A stretch of 64,000 nucleotides of DNA from Streptomyces sp. NBC_00523 (lineage in GTDB: Bacteria > Actinomycetota > Actinomycetes > Streptomycetales > Streptomycetaceae). The translations under genes and the position numbers were made by a program. Below, one piece after another: positions 32,875 through 41,550 of the stretch; within the stretch, counting starts at the first letter, position 1; the number at the start of each line of letters is the position of its first letter. The notes under the pieces are model-generated. The model saw only the letters and a program-made list of their open reading frames with translations, was not told where the DNA came from and searched no databases. The DNA is taken from NCBI RefSeq assembly GCF_036346615.1, contig NZ_CP107836.1, positions 4,712,001 to 4,776,000 of the forward strand, written 5' to 3'.

Positions 32875-34542
32875 TCAGCCCAGGCCCGGGCCGCGCACCG
32901 GGATGCTGGTGAACGTGGGCGCCGGGGCGGGCTCGGTGAAGAAGTCGTTGCCCTTGTCGTCCACGACGACGAACGCGGGGAAGTCCTCCACCTCGATCCG
33001 CCAGACCGCCTCCATGCCCAGCTCCTCGTACTCGACGACCTCGACCTTCTTGATGCAGTCCTGCGCGAGCCGGGCCGCCGGGCCGCCGATCGAGCCGAGG
33101 TAGAAGCCGCCGTGCTCGCCGCACGCGTCGGTGACCTGCTGGGAGCGGTTGCCCTTCGCCAGCATCACCTTGGAGCCGCCCGCCGCCTGGAACTGCGCGA
33201 CGTAGCTGTCCATGCGGCCGGCCGTGGTCGGGCCGAAGGAACCGGAGGCGTACCCCTCGGGAGTCTTCGCCGGACCCGCGTAGTACACCGGGTGGTCCTT
33301 CAGGTACTGCGGCATCTCCTCGCCCGCGTCCAGGCGCTCCTTGATCTTGGCGTGCGCGATGTCGCGCGCCACGACCAGCGGACCGGTCAGCGAGAGCCGG
33401 GTCTTGACCGGGTACTTGGTCAGCTCCGCGAGGATCTCGTCCATCGGCCGGTTCAGGTCGATGCGGACGACGTCGCCCTCGGTGTCGAGGTGCTCGTCGG
33501 TGGTGTCCGGCAGGAAGCGGGCCGGGTCCTTCTCCAGCTGCTCCAGGAAGACGCCCTCGGCGGTGATCTTCGCGGTGGCCTGGCGGTCCGCCGAGCAGGA
33601 GACGGCGATGGCGACGGGCAGCGAGGCGCCGTGCCGGGGCAGGCGCACCACGCGGACGTCGTGGCAGAAGTACTTGCCGCCGAACTGCGCGCCGATGCCG
33701 ATCTTCTGCGTCAGCTCGAAGACCTTCTCCTCCAGCTCCTTGTCGCGGAAGCCGTGCCCGGTGGGGGAGCCCTCGGCGGGCAGCTCGTCCAGGTAGTGCG
33801 CGGAGGCGTACTTCGCGGTCTTCAGCGCGAACTCGGCGGACGTACCGCCGACGACGATCGCCAGGTGGTACGGCGGGCAGGCCGCGGTGCCCAGCGAACG
33901 GATCTTCTGCTCCAGGAACTTCATCATGGACGCCTCGTTGAGGACGGCCTTCGTCTCCTGGAAGAGGAACGACTTGTTGGCCGAGCCGCCGCCCTTGGCC
34001 ATGAAGAGGAACTTGTACGCGCCGCCGTCGGTGGCGTACAGCTCGATCTGCGCGGGGAGGTTGGAGCCGGTGTTCTTCTCCTCCCACATGTTCAGCGGGG
34101 CCATCTGCGAGTAGCGCAGGTTGAGCTTGGTGTACGCGTCGAAGATGCCGCGCGACAGGGCCTCCTCGTCACCACCCTCGGTCAGCACGTTCTGCCCGCG
34201 CTTGCCCATGACGATCGCGGTGCCGGTGTCCTGGCACATCGGCAGGACACCCGCGGCCGCGATGTTCGCGTTCTTCAGCAGGTCGAGCGCGACGAACTTG
34301 TCGTTGGACGAGGCCTCCGGGTCGTCCACGATCCGCCGCAGCTGCGCCAGGTGCGCGGGCCGCAGGTAGTGCGAGATGTCGTGCATGGCCTCGGCGGCCA
34401 GGGTGCGCAGCGCCTCCGGCTCGACCTTGAGGAACGTACGCCCGTCGGCCTCGAAGGTGGACACACCCTCGGCGGTGACCAGACGGTACGGCGTGGTGTC
34501 CTCTCCCAGGGGGAGCAGATCGGAGTACGCAAACTCTGGCAT
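32875..34542 (-). CDS. Class I (iron-sulfur) fumarate hydratase
   Basis: The 555-residue protein is a homologue of E. coli FumA/FumB and hydrates fumarate using a [4Fe-4S] cluster. The three expected cluster ligands are visible as C103 (LPMCQDTGT), C222 (TAACPPYH) and C316 (VSCSADRQ). Both the large domain and the C-terminal swivelling domain (KTRLSLTGPLVVARDIAHAK) are present in one chain. I chose ATG 34542 (MPEFAYSDLL), correctly spaced from GAGGA; an ATG three codons earlier would sit directly on that site. The enzyme is likely oxygen-sensitive, complementing the cluster-free FumC. Confidence 0.93.
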   Translation of the reverse strand: MPEFAYSDLLPLGEDTTPYRLVTAEGVSTFEADGRTFLKVEPEALRTLAAEAMHDISHYLRPAHLAQLRRIVDDPEASSNDKFVALDLLKNANIAAAGVLPMCQDTGTAIVMGKRGQNVLTEGGDEEALSRGIFDAYTKLNLRYSQMAPLNMWEEKNTGSNLPAQIELYATDGGAYKFLFMAKGGGSANKSFLFQETKAVLNEASMMKFLEQKIRSLGTAACPPYHLAIVVGGTSAEFALKTAKYASAHYLDELPAEGSPTGHGFRDKELEEKVFELTQKIGIGAQFGGKYFCHDVRVVRLPRHGASLPVAIAVSCSADRQATAKITAEGVFLEQLEKDPARFLPDTTDEHLDTEGDVVRIDLNRPMDEILAELTKYPVKTRLSLTGPLVVARDIAHAKIKERLDAGEEMPQYLKDHPVYYAGPAKTPEGYASGSFGPTTAGRMDSYVAQFQAAGGSKVMLAKGNRSQQVTDACGEHGGFYLGSIGGPAARLAQDCIKKVEVVEYEELGMEAVWRIEVEDFPAFVVVDDKGNDFFTEPAPAPTFTSIPVRGPGLG

Positions 34543-34686
34543 TACGGCCATTCCTCACTCGGCAGACAGCGGCTGACCACCCTTGGACAGCGCACCCACC
34601 AGGGTAGGACGCGTCGGGAGCGGCGGGCTTGTGAGGTAGGGCTCACCGGCCGGGGCGACATCGGGCCCGCCGTACTGCCCCGCCTC

Positions 34687-34715
34687 TGTCGCGATCTATC
34701 GCGTTTCGGTACGCT
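34687..34715 (+). promoter_or_regulatory. Promoter with palindromic CGCGATCTATCGCG in its spacer
   Basis: CGCGAT-CT-ATCGCG (34690-34703) is a perfect 6+6 palindrome around CT. It is followed by a -10-like TACGCT (34710-34715), six bases before the GTG start of the DUF1707 gene. A regulator bound here would cover the spacer and block the promoter. Similar TATCGCGAT-type sites are, from memory, common upstream of envelope-stress genes in Streptomyces. Confidence 0.5.
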
Positions 34716-34721
34716 GGGGCG

Positions 34722-35402
34722 GTGGACCTCGAGAAGCAGCCCCAGCAGCCCACCGCACCGGCGGAAACCGACGCCATCCGTGCCTCCGACGCGGACCGCG
34801 ACCGGATCGCGGACATCCTGCGCGAGGCGCTGGCCGAGGGCCGGCTGACCCCCGAGGAGCACGCGGATCGGGTCGACTCCGTCTACCGCGCCAAGACCGT
34901 CGGCGAACTCGAACCGCTCGTACGGGACCTGCCCGCGCCGGGCGGCGCGCCCAGGGCCACCGCCGGCACGCCTTACGGGTACGGCCCCGAGCCGGCCGCC
35001 GGTCCCGCCGACAACCTGGTGGCGATCTTCAGCAGCTCGACCCGCAGGGGCCGCTGGCGGGTGGGCGCCCGCACGAACGCGTTCTCGCTGTTCGGCAGTG
35101 TGGAAATCGACCTGACGGAGGCGCTTTTCGGACAGCGTCTCACCGTCATCAACGCGACCTCCGTCTTCGGCAGCGTCGAGATCCGGGTCCCCGAGAACAT
35201 CTCGATGCGCGGCAGCGGGACGGGCATTTTCGGCAGTTTCGAAGTCCGCACGCTGGAATCCGCCGACCCCGAGGCGCCCGTGGTCGTTGTCAATGGATAT
35301 TCGGTGTTCGGCAGCGTCGAGGCGAAGCCGAAACGCGGCAAGTTCATCGCGGATCTCCAGGACCGGCTGCGCAAGCACCTCGATAAGCATCTCGACCGCT
35401 GA
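34722..35402 (+). CDS. DUF1707 and LiaF-like domain protein
   Basis: The 226-residue protein starts with a DUF1707 domain (about 18-72; IRASDADRDRIADILREALAEGRLTPEEHADRV). After a linker it has a LiaF/DUF2154-like beta-helix region (about 100-200) in which the phrase FGSVEI or a close variant recurs four times (SLFGSVEIDL, SVFGSVEIRV, GIFGSFEVRT, SVFGSVEAKP). LiaF-type proteins take part in cell-wall stress signalling. There is no membrane helix in this copy, so it may be a soluble regulatory partner. The GTG start follows a -10-like box with almost no leader. Confidence 0.85.
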   Translation: MDLEKQPQQPTAPAETDAIRASDADRDRIADILREALAEGRLTPEEHADRVDSVYRAKTVGELEPLVRDLPAPGGAPRATAGTPYGYGPEPAAGPADNLVAIFSSSTRRGRWRVGARTNAFSLFGSVEIDLTEALFGQRLTVINATSVFGSVEIRVPENISMRGSGTGIFGSFEVRTLESADPEAPVVVVNGYSVFGSVEAKPKRGKFIADLQDRLRKHLDKHLDR

Positions 35403-35569
35403 GGGCGTCCGGCAGGGCGCGTCGGCGGGGGATTCTTTCCGGCCGAAAGGGCACTCGACCGCAATTGCGTGAAGCGGACTTGAGTACCACTCAGTGCATA
35501 GGCGCGCGCACAGCGGGTAGGGACTGCTGCATCGCCTCTCGCTCGCGAAGCCGTCGTCAGGAGTGGACC

Positions 35570-35914
35570 GTGCTGCAACTGCCGCATCAGCCCCTGCAGG
35601 TCGCCGCCGTCCCCCCGCAGCGGGTCCCCGCTCGGGAGGACCAGGCAGGCCCCTGGCATTCGGAGGCGGTGTGCCGCCGGGACGAGGCCGGGCTGTTCTT
35701 CGCCCCGTCGAAGGAGCCGACTGCCGCCCGCCTCTCGCGCGAGGACTCCGCGAAGCGGGTCTGCGCGCGCTGTCCCGTGATGGTGGAGTGCCGCGAGCAC
35801 GCCCTGATGCAGCCCGAGCCGTACGGGGTGTGGGGCGGCCTCACGGCCGCCGAGCGCCGTGTGGCGCTGGCCCGGCGCAGGCGGCGGGACGTGGAGCTGA
35901 AGGCCGCGGGCTGA
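35570..35914 (+). CDS. wblI: WhiB-like iron-sulfur regulator (probably WblI)
   Basis: The 114-residue protein has the four WhiB-family cluster cysteines C35, C65, C68 and C74 (spacing C-x29-C-xx-C-x5-C), the following turn GVWGG at 86-90, and a basic C-terminal tail ARRRRRDVELK for DNA binding. Wbl proteins carry an NO- and O2-sensitive [4Fe-4S] cluster and work by binding the primary sigma factor. The gene lies next to glpX and downstream of the class I fumarase, the position of wblI in S. coelicolor as I remember it; the symbol rests on that context. GTG 35570 follows AGGAG at ideal spacing. A terminator follows. Confidence 0.85.
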   Translation: MLQLPHQPLQVAAVPPQRVPAREDQAGPWHSEAVCRRDEAGLFFAPSKEPTAARLSREDSAKRVCARCPVMVECREHALMQPEPYGVWGGLTAAERRVALARRRRRDVELKAAG

Positions 35915-35950
35915 GCCGGCCGCCGGCCGGCGCTCCCGTACCCGTACCTA

Positions 35951-35990
35951 CGAAGAGGCGCCCCCACCGCACATGGGGGGCGCCTCTTCG
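35951..35990. terminator. Terminator between wblI and glpX
   Basis: CGAAGAGGCGCCCCC (35951-35965) pairs with GGGGGGCGCCTCTTCG (35975-35990), a 15-bp stem between convergent genes, acting in both directions. Confidence 0.85.
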
Positions 35991-36006
35991 GGTGGGTGCG
36001 CGGGTG

Positions 36007-37038
36007 CTACTTCGCGCGGTCGAAGTCGATGGCGCTGTACGCCCGCAGCTTCGACAGCCGGTGGGTGGAGCTGATCGTCCGGATGGTGCCGGACTTGGAC
36101 CGCATGACGATGGACTCCGTGGTCGCCGTCTCCGAGCGGTAGCGCACCCCGCGCATCAGCTCGCCGTCGGTGATCCCGGTCGCCACGAAGAACACGTTGT
36201 CGCCGCTGACCAGGTCGTCCGTGGACAGCACGCGGTCCAGGTCGTGCCCGGCGTCCAGGGCGCGCCGCCGCTCGGCCTCGTCCTTCGGCCAGAGCTTGCC
36301 CTGGATGACACCGCCGAGGCACTTTATGGCGCAGGCCGAGATGATGCCCTCGGGCGTGCCGCCGATGCCCATGAGCAGGTCCACGCCGGTGCCCTCGCGG
36401 GCGGCCATGATCGAGCCGGCCACGTCGCCGTCGGAGATGAACTTGATGCGGGCGCCGGTCTCCCGGATCTCCTTGACGATGCCGTCGTGGCGCGGGCGGT
36501 CCAGGACGACGACGGTGACGTCCTCGGGCGTGGAGTTCTTCGCCCGGGCGACGCGGCGGATGTTCGCCGAGACCGGGGCGTTGATGTCCACGAAGTCGGC
36601 CGCCTCCGGGCCGGTGACCAGCTTGTCCATGTAGAACACGGCGGACGGGTCGAACATCGCGCCCCGGTCCGCGGCGGCCAGGACGGCGATCGCGTTCGGC
36701 ATGCCCTTGGCGTTGAGGGTCGTGCCGTCGATCGGGTCGACGGCGATGTCCACCTCGGGCCCGGTGCCGTCGCCGACGTGCTCGCCGTTGAACAGCATGG
36801 GCGCCTCGTCCTTCTCGCCCTCACCGATGACGACGACGCCGTTCATGGAGACGGTGGAGACCAGGGTCCGCATGGCGTTCACGGCGGCGCCGTCGGCCCC
36901 GATCTTGTCCCCGCGGCCGACCCAGCGCCCGGCGGCCATGGCGGCGGCCTCGGTGACCCGGACCAGCTCGAGGGCGAGGTTGCGGTCGGGGGCCTCCGGG
37001 GAGACCTCCAGCTGGGACGGCAGATGATGCTCGGACAT
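36007..37038 (-). CDS. glpX: Class II fructose-1,6-bisphosphatase GlpX
   Basis: The 343-residue enzyme removes the 1-phosphate of fructose 1,6-bisphosphate in gluconeogenesis. Metal and substrate motifs typical of GlpX are visible: VVIGEGEKDEAPML, VDPIDGTTLNAKG, and MGIGGTPEGIISACAIKCLGG. No inserted or missing region is seen. I place the start at ATG 37038 (MSEHHLPSQLE) with AAAGGTG upstream; the frame extends 50 codons further but into sequence unlike the family. It is divergent from a DUF4245 gene. In actinobacteria this is usually the only fructose bisphosphatase and so is important for growth on non-sugar carbon. Confidence 0.95.
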   Translation of the reverse strand: MSEHHLPSQLEVSPEAPDRNLALELVRVTEAAAMAAGRWVGRGDKIGADGAAVNAMRTLVSTVSMNGVVVIGEGEKDEAPMLFNGEHVGDGTGPEVDIAVDPIDGTTLNAKGMPNAIAVLAAADRGAMFDPSAVFYMDKLVTGPEAADFVDINAPVSANIRRVARAKNSTPEDVTVVVLDRPRHDGIVKEIRETGARIKFISDGDVAGSIMAAREGTGVDLLMGIGGTPEGIISACAIKCLGGVIQGKLWPKDEAERRRALDAGHDLDRVLSTDDLVSGDNVFFVATGITDGELMRGVRYRSETATTESIVMRSKSGTIRTISSTHRLSKLRAYSAIDFDRAK

Positions 37039-37181
37039 CGGAGCGCACCTTTCTGTACGGCGACGACCGGATGAGGGTGATCTGACTCTATCGCCAGGCC
37101 GATAAAATGAGCAGACCGGGTCACGTTTGAGCGGGGTGGCCCCCGGTTCGGCCGCACGGAGGCTGATGCGACCATGGGGGC

Positions 37182-37700
37182 GTGGCAAGCAAGCAAGGCA
37201 AGCAGACCGTCCGGGACATGATCCTGTCGCTGTTGGCGATCGCCGCCGTGGCGGGTGTCGTCTACATCTTCATCCCGCACGACGACAAGGCCGATCCGGT
37301 CAAGGCGGTCGACTACCGCGTCGAGCTCCTGACCGCGCGGCGCGCCGCGCCGTACCCGGTGGCGGCCCCCGACGGCCTGCCCGCGGGCTGGAAGCCCACC
37401 TCGGTCACGTACGAACGGGACAAGGGCAACAGCTGGCACCTCGGCTTCCTCGACCCGGACGGCAAGTACGTCGCGGTGGAGCAGTCCACGGCCCCGGCGA
37501 ACTCCTACATCGCCCAGGTGAGCCAGGAGGCCAAGGACACCGGGCGCACCCAGGAGGTCGCCGGTCAGACCTGGCAGCGCTGGGAGGGCCCGAAGTACGA
37601 CGCGCTGGTGCGCGAGGAGAAGGGCGCCACGACCGTGGTGACCGGCTCGGCCCCGGCCGAGCGGCTGGCGGAGATGGCGGCGGCGCTCAAGACGTCCTGA
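37182..37700 (+). CDS. DUF4245 membrane-anchored protein
   Basis: The 172-residue protein has a short basic cytosolic tail, one membrane helix (about 15-32, LSLLAIAAVAGVVYIFI) and an external domain that matches DUF4245 in order and size (GLPAGWKPTSVTYE ... LGFLDPDGKYVAVEQS). The function of DUF4245 is unknown; it is often next to glpX and xseA in actinobacteria. The GTG at 37182 follows GGGGG. A perfect 19-bp terminator ends the transcript. Confidence 0.85.
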   Translation: MASKQGKQTVRDMILSLLAIAAVAGVVYIFIPHDDKADPVKAVDYRVELLTARRAAPYPVAAPDGLPAGWKPTSVTYERDKGNSWHLGFLDPDGKYVAVEQSTAPANSYIAQVSQEAKDTGRTQEVAGQTWQRWEGPKYDALVREEKGATTVVTGSAPAERLAEMAAALKTS

Positions 37701-37721
37701 CCGCCGTACGGCGTACGTGAA

Positions 37722-37763
37722 ACGGGGAAGGCCCCGGAGCGAGTGCTCCGGGGCCTTCCCCGT
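37722..37763. terminator. Very strong bidirectional terminator
   Basis: ACGGGGAAGGCCCCGGAGC (37722-37740) pairs perfectly with GCTCCGGGGCCTTCCCCGT (37745-37763) around a GAGT tetraloop. It separates the DUF4245 gene from the convergent nitroreductase-family gene. Confidence 0.9.
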
Positions 37764-37790
37764 GTCCAGCCGTCGGGAAACGGTGGTGGC

Positions 37791-38381
37791 TCAGACGGTC
37801 TTGACGACCTCGTCGAACGCCAGGCGCGGCGAGCGCGGGAACCAGGCGTCCTCGCCCGGCTTGCCGATGTTGACGACCATCAGAACGTTGTGGTCGCCGT
37901 CCAGGAACTCCTTCTCGATGCCCGCGGCGTCGTAGCCGGTCATCGGGCCGGCGGCCAGGCCGGCGGCGCGGACGCCGATGATGAAGTACGCGGCCTGCAG
38001 GGCGGCGTTCAGCGAGGCGGCGGACTCGCGGACCGGGCGCTCGGAGAAGAAGAGGTCCTTGGCCTGCGGGAAGTGCGGCAGCAGGGCCGGCAGCTCCTCG
38101 TGGAACTCGTTGTCCGCGGCCAGGATCGCGACCAGCGGCGCGGTCGAGGTCTTGGGCTGGTTGCCCTCGGCCATGTGCTGGACGAGGCGCGCGCGGGCGT
38201 CCTCGGAACGCACCAGCACGACGCGCAGCGGCGACTGGTTGAAGGCGGTCGGGCCGTACTTGACCAGGTCGTAGATGGCCTGGACCTGCTCGTCCGTCAC
38301 CGGCTCGTCGGTGAACGTGTTGGCGGTGCGGGCCTCGCGGAAGAGGAGGTCCTGGGCGGCGGGGTCAAGAACGAGGGACAT
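37791..38381 (-). CDS. Nitroreductase-family FMN enzyme (RutE/HadB-like malonic semialdehyde reductase)
   Basis: The 196-residue flavoprotein has the nitroreductase-family FMN-binding N-terminus FREARTANTFTDEPVTDEQ and YGPTAFNQSPLR. The conserved AQAAYFIIGVRAAGLAAGPMTGYD block follows. It is closest in pattern to the RutE/HadB subgroup, where it reduces malonic semialdehyde or detoxifies small aldehydes and nitro compounds using NAD(P)H; the substrate here is inferred. ATG 38381 is chosen over the GTG/ATG further out because family similarity starts there. It is the last gene of a minus-strand run that includes xseA and xseB, 147 bp after xseB. Confidence 0.85.
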   Translation of the reverse strand: MSLVLDPAAQDLLFREARTANTFTDEPVTDEQVQAIYDLVKYGPTAFNQSPLRVVLVRSEDARARLVQHMAEGNQPKTSTAPLVAILAADNEFHEELPALLPHFPQAKDLFFSERPVRESAASLNAALQAAYFIIGVRAAGLAAGPMTGYDAAGIEKEFLDGDHNVLMVVNIGKPGEDAWFPRSPRLAFDEVVKTV

Positions 38382-38528
38382 CGGGCGTATTACCTTCCGG
38401 ACGTACACGGGGGGATCGGGCCACGGACACGGGGGAACCGGCCACGACGATCACGGTACGGCGGAAGTGCGTTAACGTTCAACTAAATCAGGGGTGGGGA
38501 GACTCACGCCGGAAAGCGGAATAAGCCG

Positions 38529-38765
38529 CTACGCCTCGTCCTCCGCCGGGCCCGCGAGCGCGGCGTCGAGCCGGGCACGGGCGCCCTCCAGCCAGTGCCG
38601 GCACACCTTCGCCAGCTCCTCGCCGCGCTCCCAGAGCGCGAGGGAGTCCTCCAGCGAGGTCCCGCCCGCCTCCAGGCGGCGCACCACCTCGATCAGCTCG
38701 TCGCGCGCCTGCTCATAGCCCAGCGGGCTCGTCGCTGCGGCGGCCGCCGTCCCGTCGTCCGTCAT
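38529..38765 (-). CDS. xseB: Exodeoxyribonuclease VII small subunit
   Basis: The roughly 78-residue protein contains the XseB helical pair ARDELIEVVRRLEAGGTSLEDSLALWERGEEL. It joins several copies to one XseA to form the ssDNA exonuclease that acts in mismatch repair and recombination. The Ala-rich N-terminus and acidic tail (GPAEDEA) are normal for actinobacteria. ATG 38765 has AGGGTGG upstream. It lies 70 bp downstream of xseA in the same direction, consistent with cotranscription. Confidence 0.93.
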   Translation of the reverse strand: MTDDGTAAAAATSPLGYEQARDELIEVVRRLEAGGTSLEDSLALWERGEELAKVCRHWLEGARARLDAALAGPAEDEA

Positions 38766-38835
38766 GTCTTCCACCCTATGTGTCGTCCTGTGTCCGGTCT
38801 CTGCGCCGATACCTGCACCCGGGGAGCCCGGGCCC

Positions 38836-40047
38836 CTACTCCGCGACCCGCACCGTGAACTCGCCCCCCGACACCCGGGCCCGCAGCGGCTCCCCGGCCC
38901 CGCCCGCGTCCGCGGGCTCCCGCACCACGTGCCCGTCGGCGCGCTGGAGCACCGCGTAACCGCGCTCCAGGGTCGCGGCGGGGGAGAGCGCGAGGACCCG
39001 GGCCCTGGTGTGGGACAGCTCCGAATCGGCCCGGTCCAGCAGATGGCCCAGCACCCGCCGGGCGCGCCCGGCCAGCGCGTCGACGTCCGCCTCGCGCTCG
39101 TCCACCATCCGCTGCGGGTGCTCCATGCAGGGCCGCCCCAGCGCGTGGGCCAGGCCCCGCTCCTCCCGGTCGAGCAGCCCCTGGACCGTCCGCAGGGCCC
39201 GGTCCCGCAGCTGCCGCACCCGGTCCAGCTCCTCGCCCACGTCGGGCACGACCTTCTTCGCCGCGTCCGTGGGCGTCGAGGCCCGTACGTCCGCGACGAG
39301 GTCGAGCAGCGGGGAGTCCGGCTCGTGCCCGATCGCCGAGACCACCGGCGTACGGCACGCCGCGACCGTACGGATCAGCTCCTCGTCCGAGAACGGCAGC
39401 AGGTCCTCGACGCTGCCGCCGCCGCGCGCCACGACGATCACGTCCACGTCCGGGATGCCGTCCAGCTCCTTGACCGCCCGCACCACCTGGTTCACCGCGT
39501 GCACCCCCTGCACGGCGGTGTTGCGGACCTCGAAGCGGACGGCGGGCCACCGGCGGCGGGCGTTCTCCAGGACATCGCGCTCGGCGGCCGAGGCCCGGCC
39601 GCAGACCAGGCCGATCAGCTGCGGCAGGAAGGGCAGCGGCTTCTTCCGGTCCAGGGCGAACAGACCCTCGGAGGCCAGGGACTTCTTCAGCTGTTCGAGG
39701 CGCACCAGCAGCTCACCGATGCCCACCGGCCGTATCTCCGTCGCCCGCAGCGACAGCTGCCCCCGGGGCGCGTACCACTCCGGCTTGGCGAGGACGACGA
39801 CCCGCGCGCCCTCCGAGACGACGTCGGCGATCCGGTCGAAGACCTGCCGGAAGCACGTCACGCTCACCGAGATGTCGTGCGACGGGTCGCGCAGCGTCAG
39901 GAACACCACCCCGGCACCGGGCCGCCGGGACAGCTGCGTGATCTGGCCCTCGACCCAGACCGCACCGAGCCGGTCGATCCAGCCGCCGATCAGCCGCGAC
40001 ACGTCACCGACGGGCAGCGGCGCTTCCGGGGAAGTGTTCAGAGCCAT
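38836..40047 (-). CDS. xseA: Exodeoxyribonuclease VII large subunit
   Basis: The 403-residue catalytic subunit has an N-terminal OB-fold (about 20-110, VWVEGQITQLSRR and VFLTLRDPSHDISVSVTCF), then the nuclease core with RGGGSVEDLLPFSDEELIR. A coiled-coil region (about 255-350) and the C-terminal LERGYAVLQ segment follow. It degrades single-stranded DNA from both ends without metal. ATG 40047 (MALNTSPEAPLP) is the family-like start; an in-frame GTG/ATG ten codons further out is less likely. It is followed by xseB and preceded, 46 bp away, by a permease gene. Confidence 0.95.
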   Translation of the reverse strand: MALNTSPEAPLPVGDVSRLIGGWIDRLGAVWVEGQITQLSRRPGAGVVFLTLRDPSHDISVSVTCFRQVFDRIADVVSEGARVVVLAKPEWYAPRGQLSLRATEIRPVGIGELLVRLEQLKKSLASEGLFALDRKKPLPFLPQLIGLVCGRASAAERDVLENARRRWPAVRFEVRNTAVQGVHAVNQVVRAVKELDGIPDVDVIVVARGGGSVEDLLPFSDEELIRTVAACRTPVVSAIGHEPDSPLLDLVADVRASTPTDAAKKVVPDVGEELDRVRQLRDRALRTVQGLLDREERGLAHALGRPCMEHPQRMVDEREADVDALAGRARRVLGHLLDRADSELSHTRARVLALSPAATLERGYAVLQRADGHVVREPADAGGAGEPLRARVSGGEFTVRVAE

Positions 40048-40093
40048 GCGAGCGAGCGTAACGGCCGGGACCGACAACAGGGCCCGTCACGCC

Positions 40094-41467
40094 TTACGGG
40101 GCCACGCCCCGCCGCCCCCGCTGCACCAGGACCACCACCAGACCCACGGCCAGCCAGCAGGCGCCCACCACCTGCGCGCTCCCCGTCGCCTCCACGATCA
40201 CCGCGATCAGCACCCCGGCCCCCACCACCGGCACCACCAGATGGCGCCACCAGCTCGGCTCGCCCTCCCTCCGCCGCACCACGAACCAGCCGACCACCGA
40301 CGCGTGCAGCAGCACGAACGCCGTCAGCGCGCCGATGTCCACCACCGAGACCAGATGGTCGAGCCCGTCGTCGCGCCGCGCCGCCCACACCGCCGCCACC
40401 AGCGTCACGACGGCCGCGATCAGGATCGCCACCCGGGGCACCCCCGAGCGCGGATCGACCTTCGACAGCAGCCCCGGCAGCCGCCGCTCCCGGGCCATCG
40501 CGAACAGCAGCCGCCCCGCCGCCGCCTGCCCCGCCAGTGCCGCGAACGCCGCCCCGATCGCCTTGCTGACGGCCACCAGATCGTGCAGCCAGGTCCCCAC
40601 CGCGGCGTCCACCGTGTCGTAGAACGCCGAGCCCTGCGCCCCCGGATCGGCGGTCAGCTCCGCCGAGGTCATCGGCTCCAGCAGGGCCGCCAGATACGCC
40701 TGCGCCACGAACAGCGTCCCCGCGAGCACCAGGCAGAACAGCACCGCCCGCGCCACCTGAGCCGAGCCGCCCGTCACCTCCTCCGCGAACGAGGCGATGG
40801 CGTCGAACCCGAGATACGAGAGCACCGCCACGGACACCGCGCCCAGCACCGCCGTCATGGAGAACCCGGAATCCCCGGTGAGCGGCGACAGCCAGCCGCG
40901 CTGCGCCCCGTCCCGTACGAGCACCACCACGGCGGACACCACGAACACCAGCAGCACCACGATCTCCATCGCCAGCACCGCGAAACCGACCCGGGCGGCG
41001 GCCCGCACGCCCCACAGGTTGAGCAACGTCGTCAGGACCACCGCGAGCGCAGTCCAGACCCACCGCGAGACCTCCGGGACCAGCGAGTTCATCGCGATCC
41101 CCGAGAAGAGGTACGCCACGGCCGGGATCAGCAGGTAGTCCAGCATCGCCATCCACCCGGCGATGAACCCCGGCCCCTCGCCGAGCCCCTTGCGGGCGTA
41201 CGCGAACACCGACCCGGCCATCGGGGCGACCCGCACCATCTGCGCGTAGCTGAACGCGGTGAACGCCATCACGACGGTCGCGGCGACGTACACCAGCGCG
41301 ACCGCACCGTCCGACTTCGCGTCCAGCGTCCCGAACACGCCGACGGGGGCCATCGGGGCGATGAAGAGCAGCCCGTAGACCACCAGGTCCCGGAAGCCGA
41401 GGGTCCGCCGCAGGCGCGCCTGCTCCGTGGAGCCGTCGCTGCCGGATTCCGTACCGCTGTCGGCCAT
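40094..41467 (-). CDS. APC-family amino acid/amine permease
   Basis: The 457-residue membrane protein has about 12 hydrophobic segments and the APC-family motifs in helix 1 (GLLFIAPMAPVGVFG) and helix 6 (LSYLGFDAIASFAEEV). It is a secondary transporter for an amino acid or amine, probably proton- or antiport-coupled; the substrate is not evident. ATG 41467 has GGAGGG four bases before it. It is divergent from ispH and may be cotranscribed with xseA and xseB. Confidence 0.9.
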   Translation of the reverse strand: MADSGTESGSDGSTEQARLRRTLGFRDLVVYGLLFIAPMAPVGVFGTLDAKSDGAVALVYVAATVVMAFTAFSYAQMVRVAPMAGSVFAYARKGLGEGPGFIAGWMAMLDYLLIPAVAYLFSGIAMNSLVPEVSRWVWTALAVVLTTLLNLWGVRAAARVGFAVLAMEIVVLLVFVVSAVVVLVRDGAQRGWLSPLTGDSGFSMTAVLGAVSVAVLSYLGFDAIASFAEEVTGGSAQVARAVLFCLVLAGTLFVAQAYLAALLEPMTSAELTADPGAQGSAFYDTVDAAVGTWLHDLVAVSKAIGAAFAALAGQAAAGRLLFAMARERRLPGLLSKVDPRSGVPRVAILIAAVVTLVAAVWAARRDDGLDHLVSVVDIGALTAFVLLHASVVGWFVVRRREGEPSWWRHLVVPVVGAGVLIAVIVEATGSAQVVGACWLAVGLVVVLVQRGRRGVAP

Positions 41468-41550
41468 GAGCCCTCCGTAGTCGGCGTCCCCACCAGTCTC
41501 CCGACCCGCCACTCCCCGCGCCCGTTCGGTACGGCCTTACGATGGGACGC

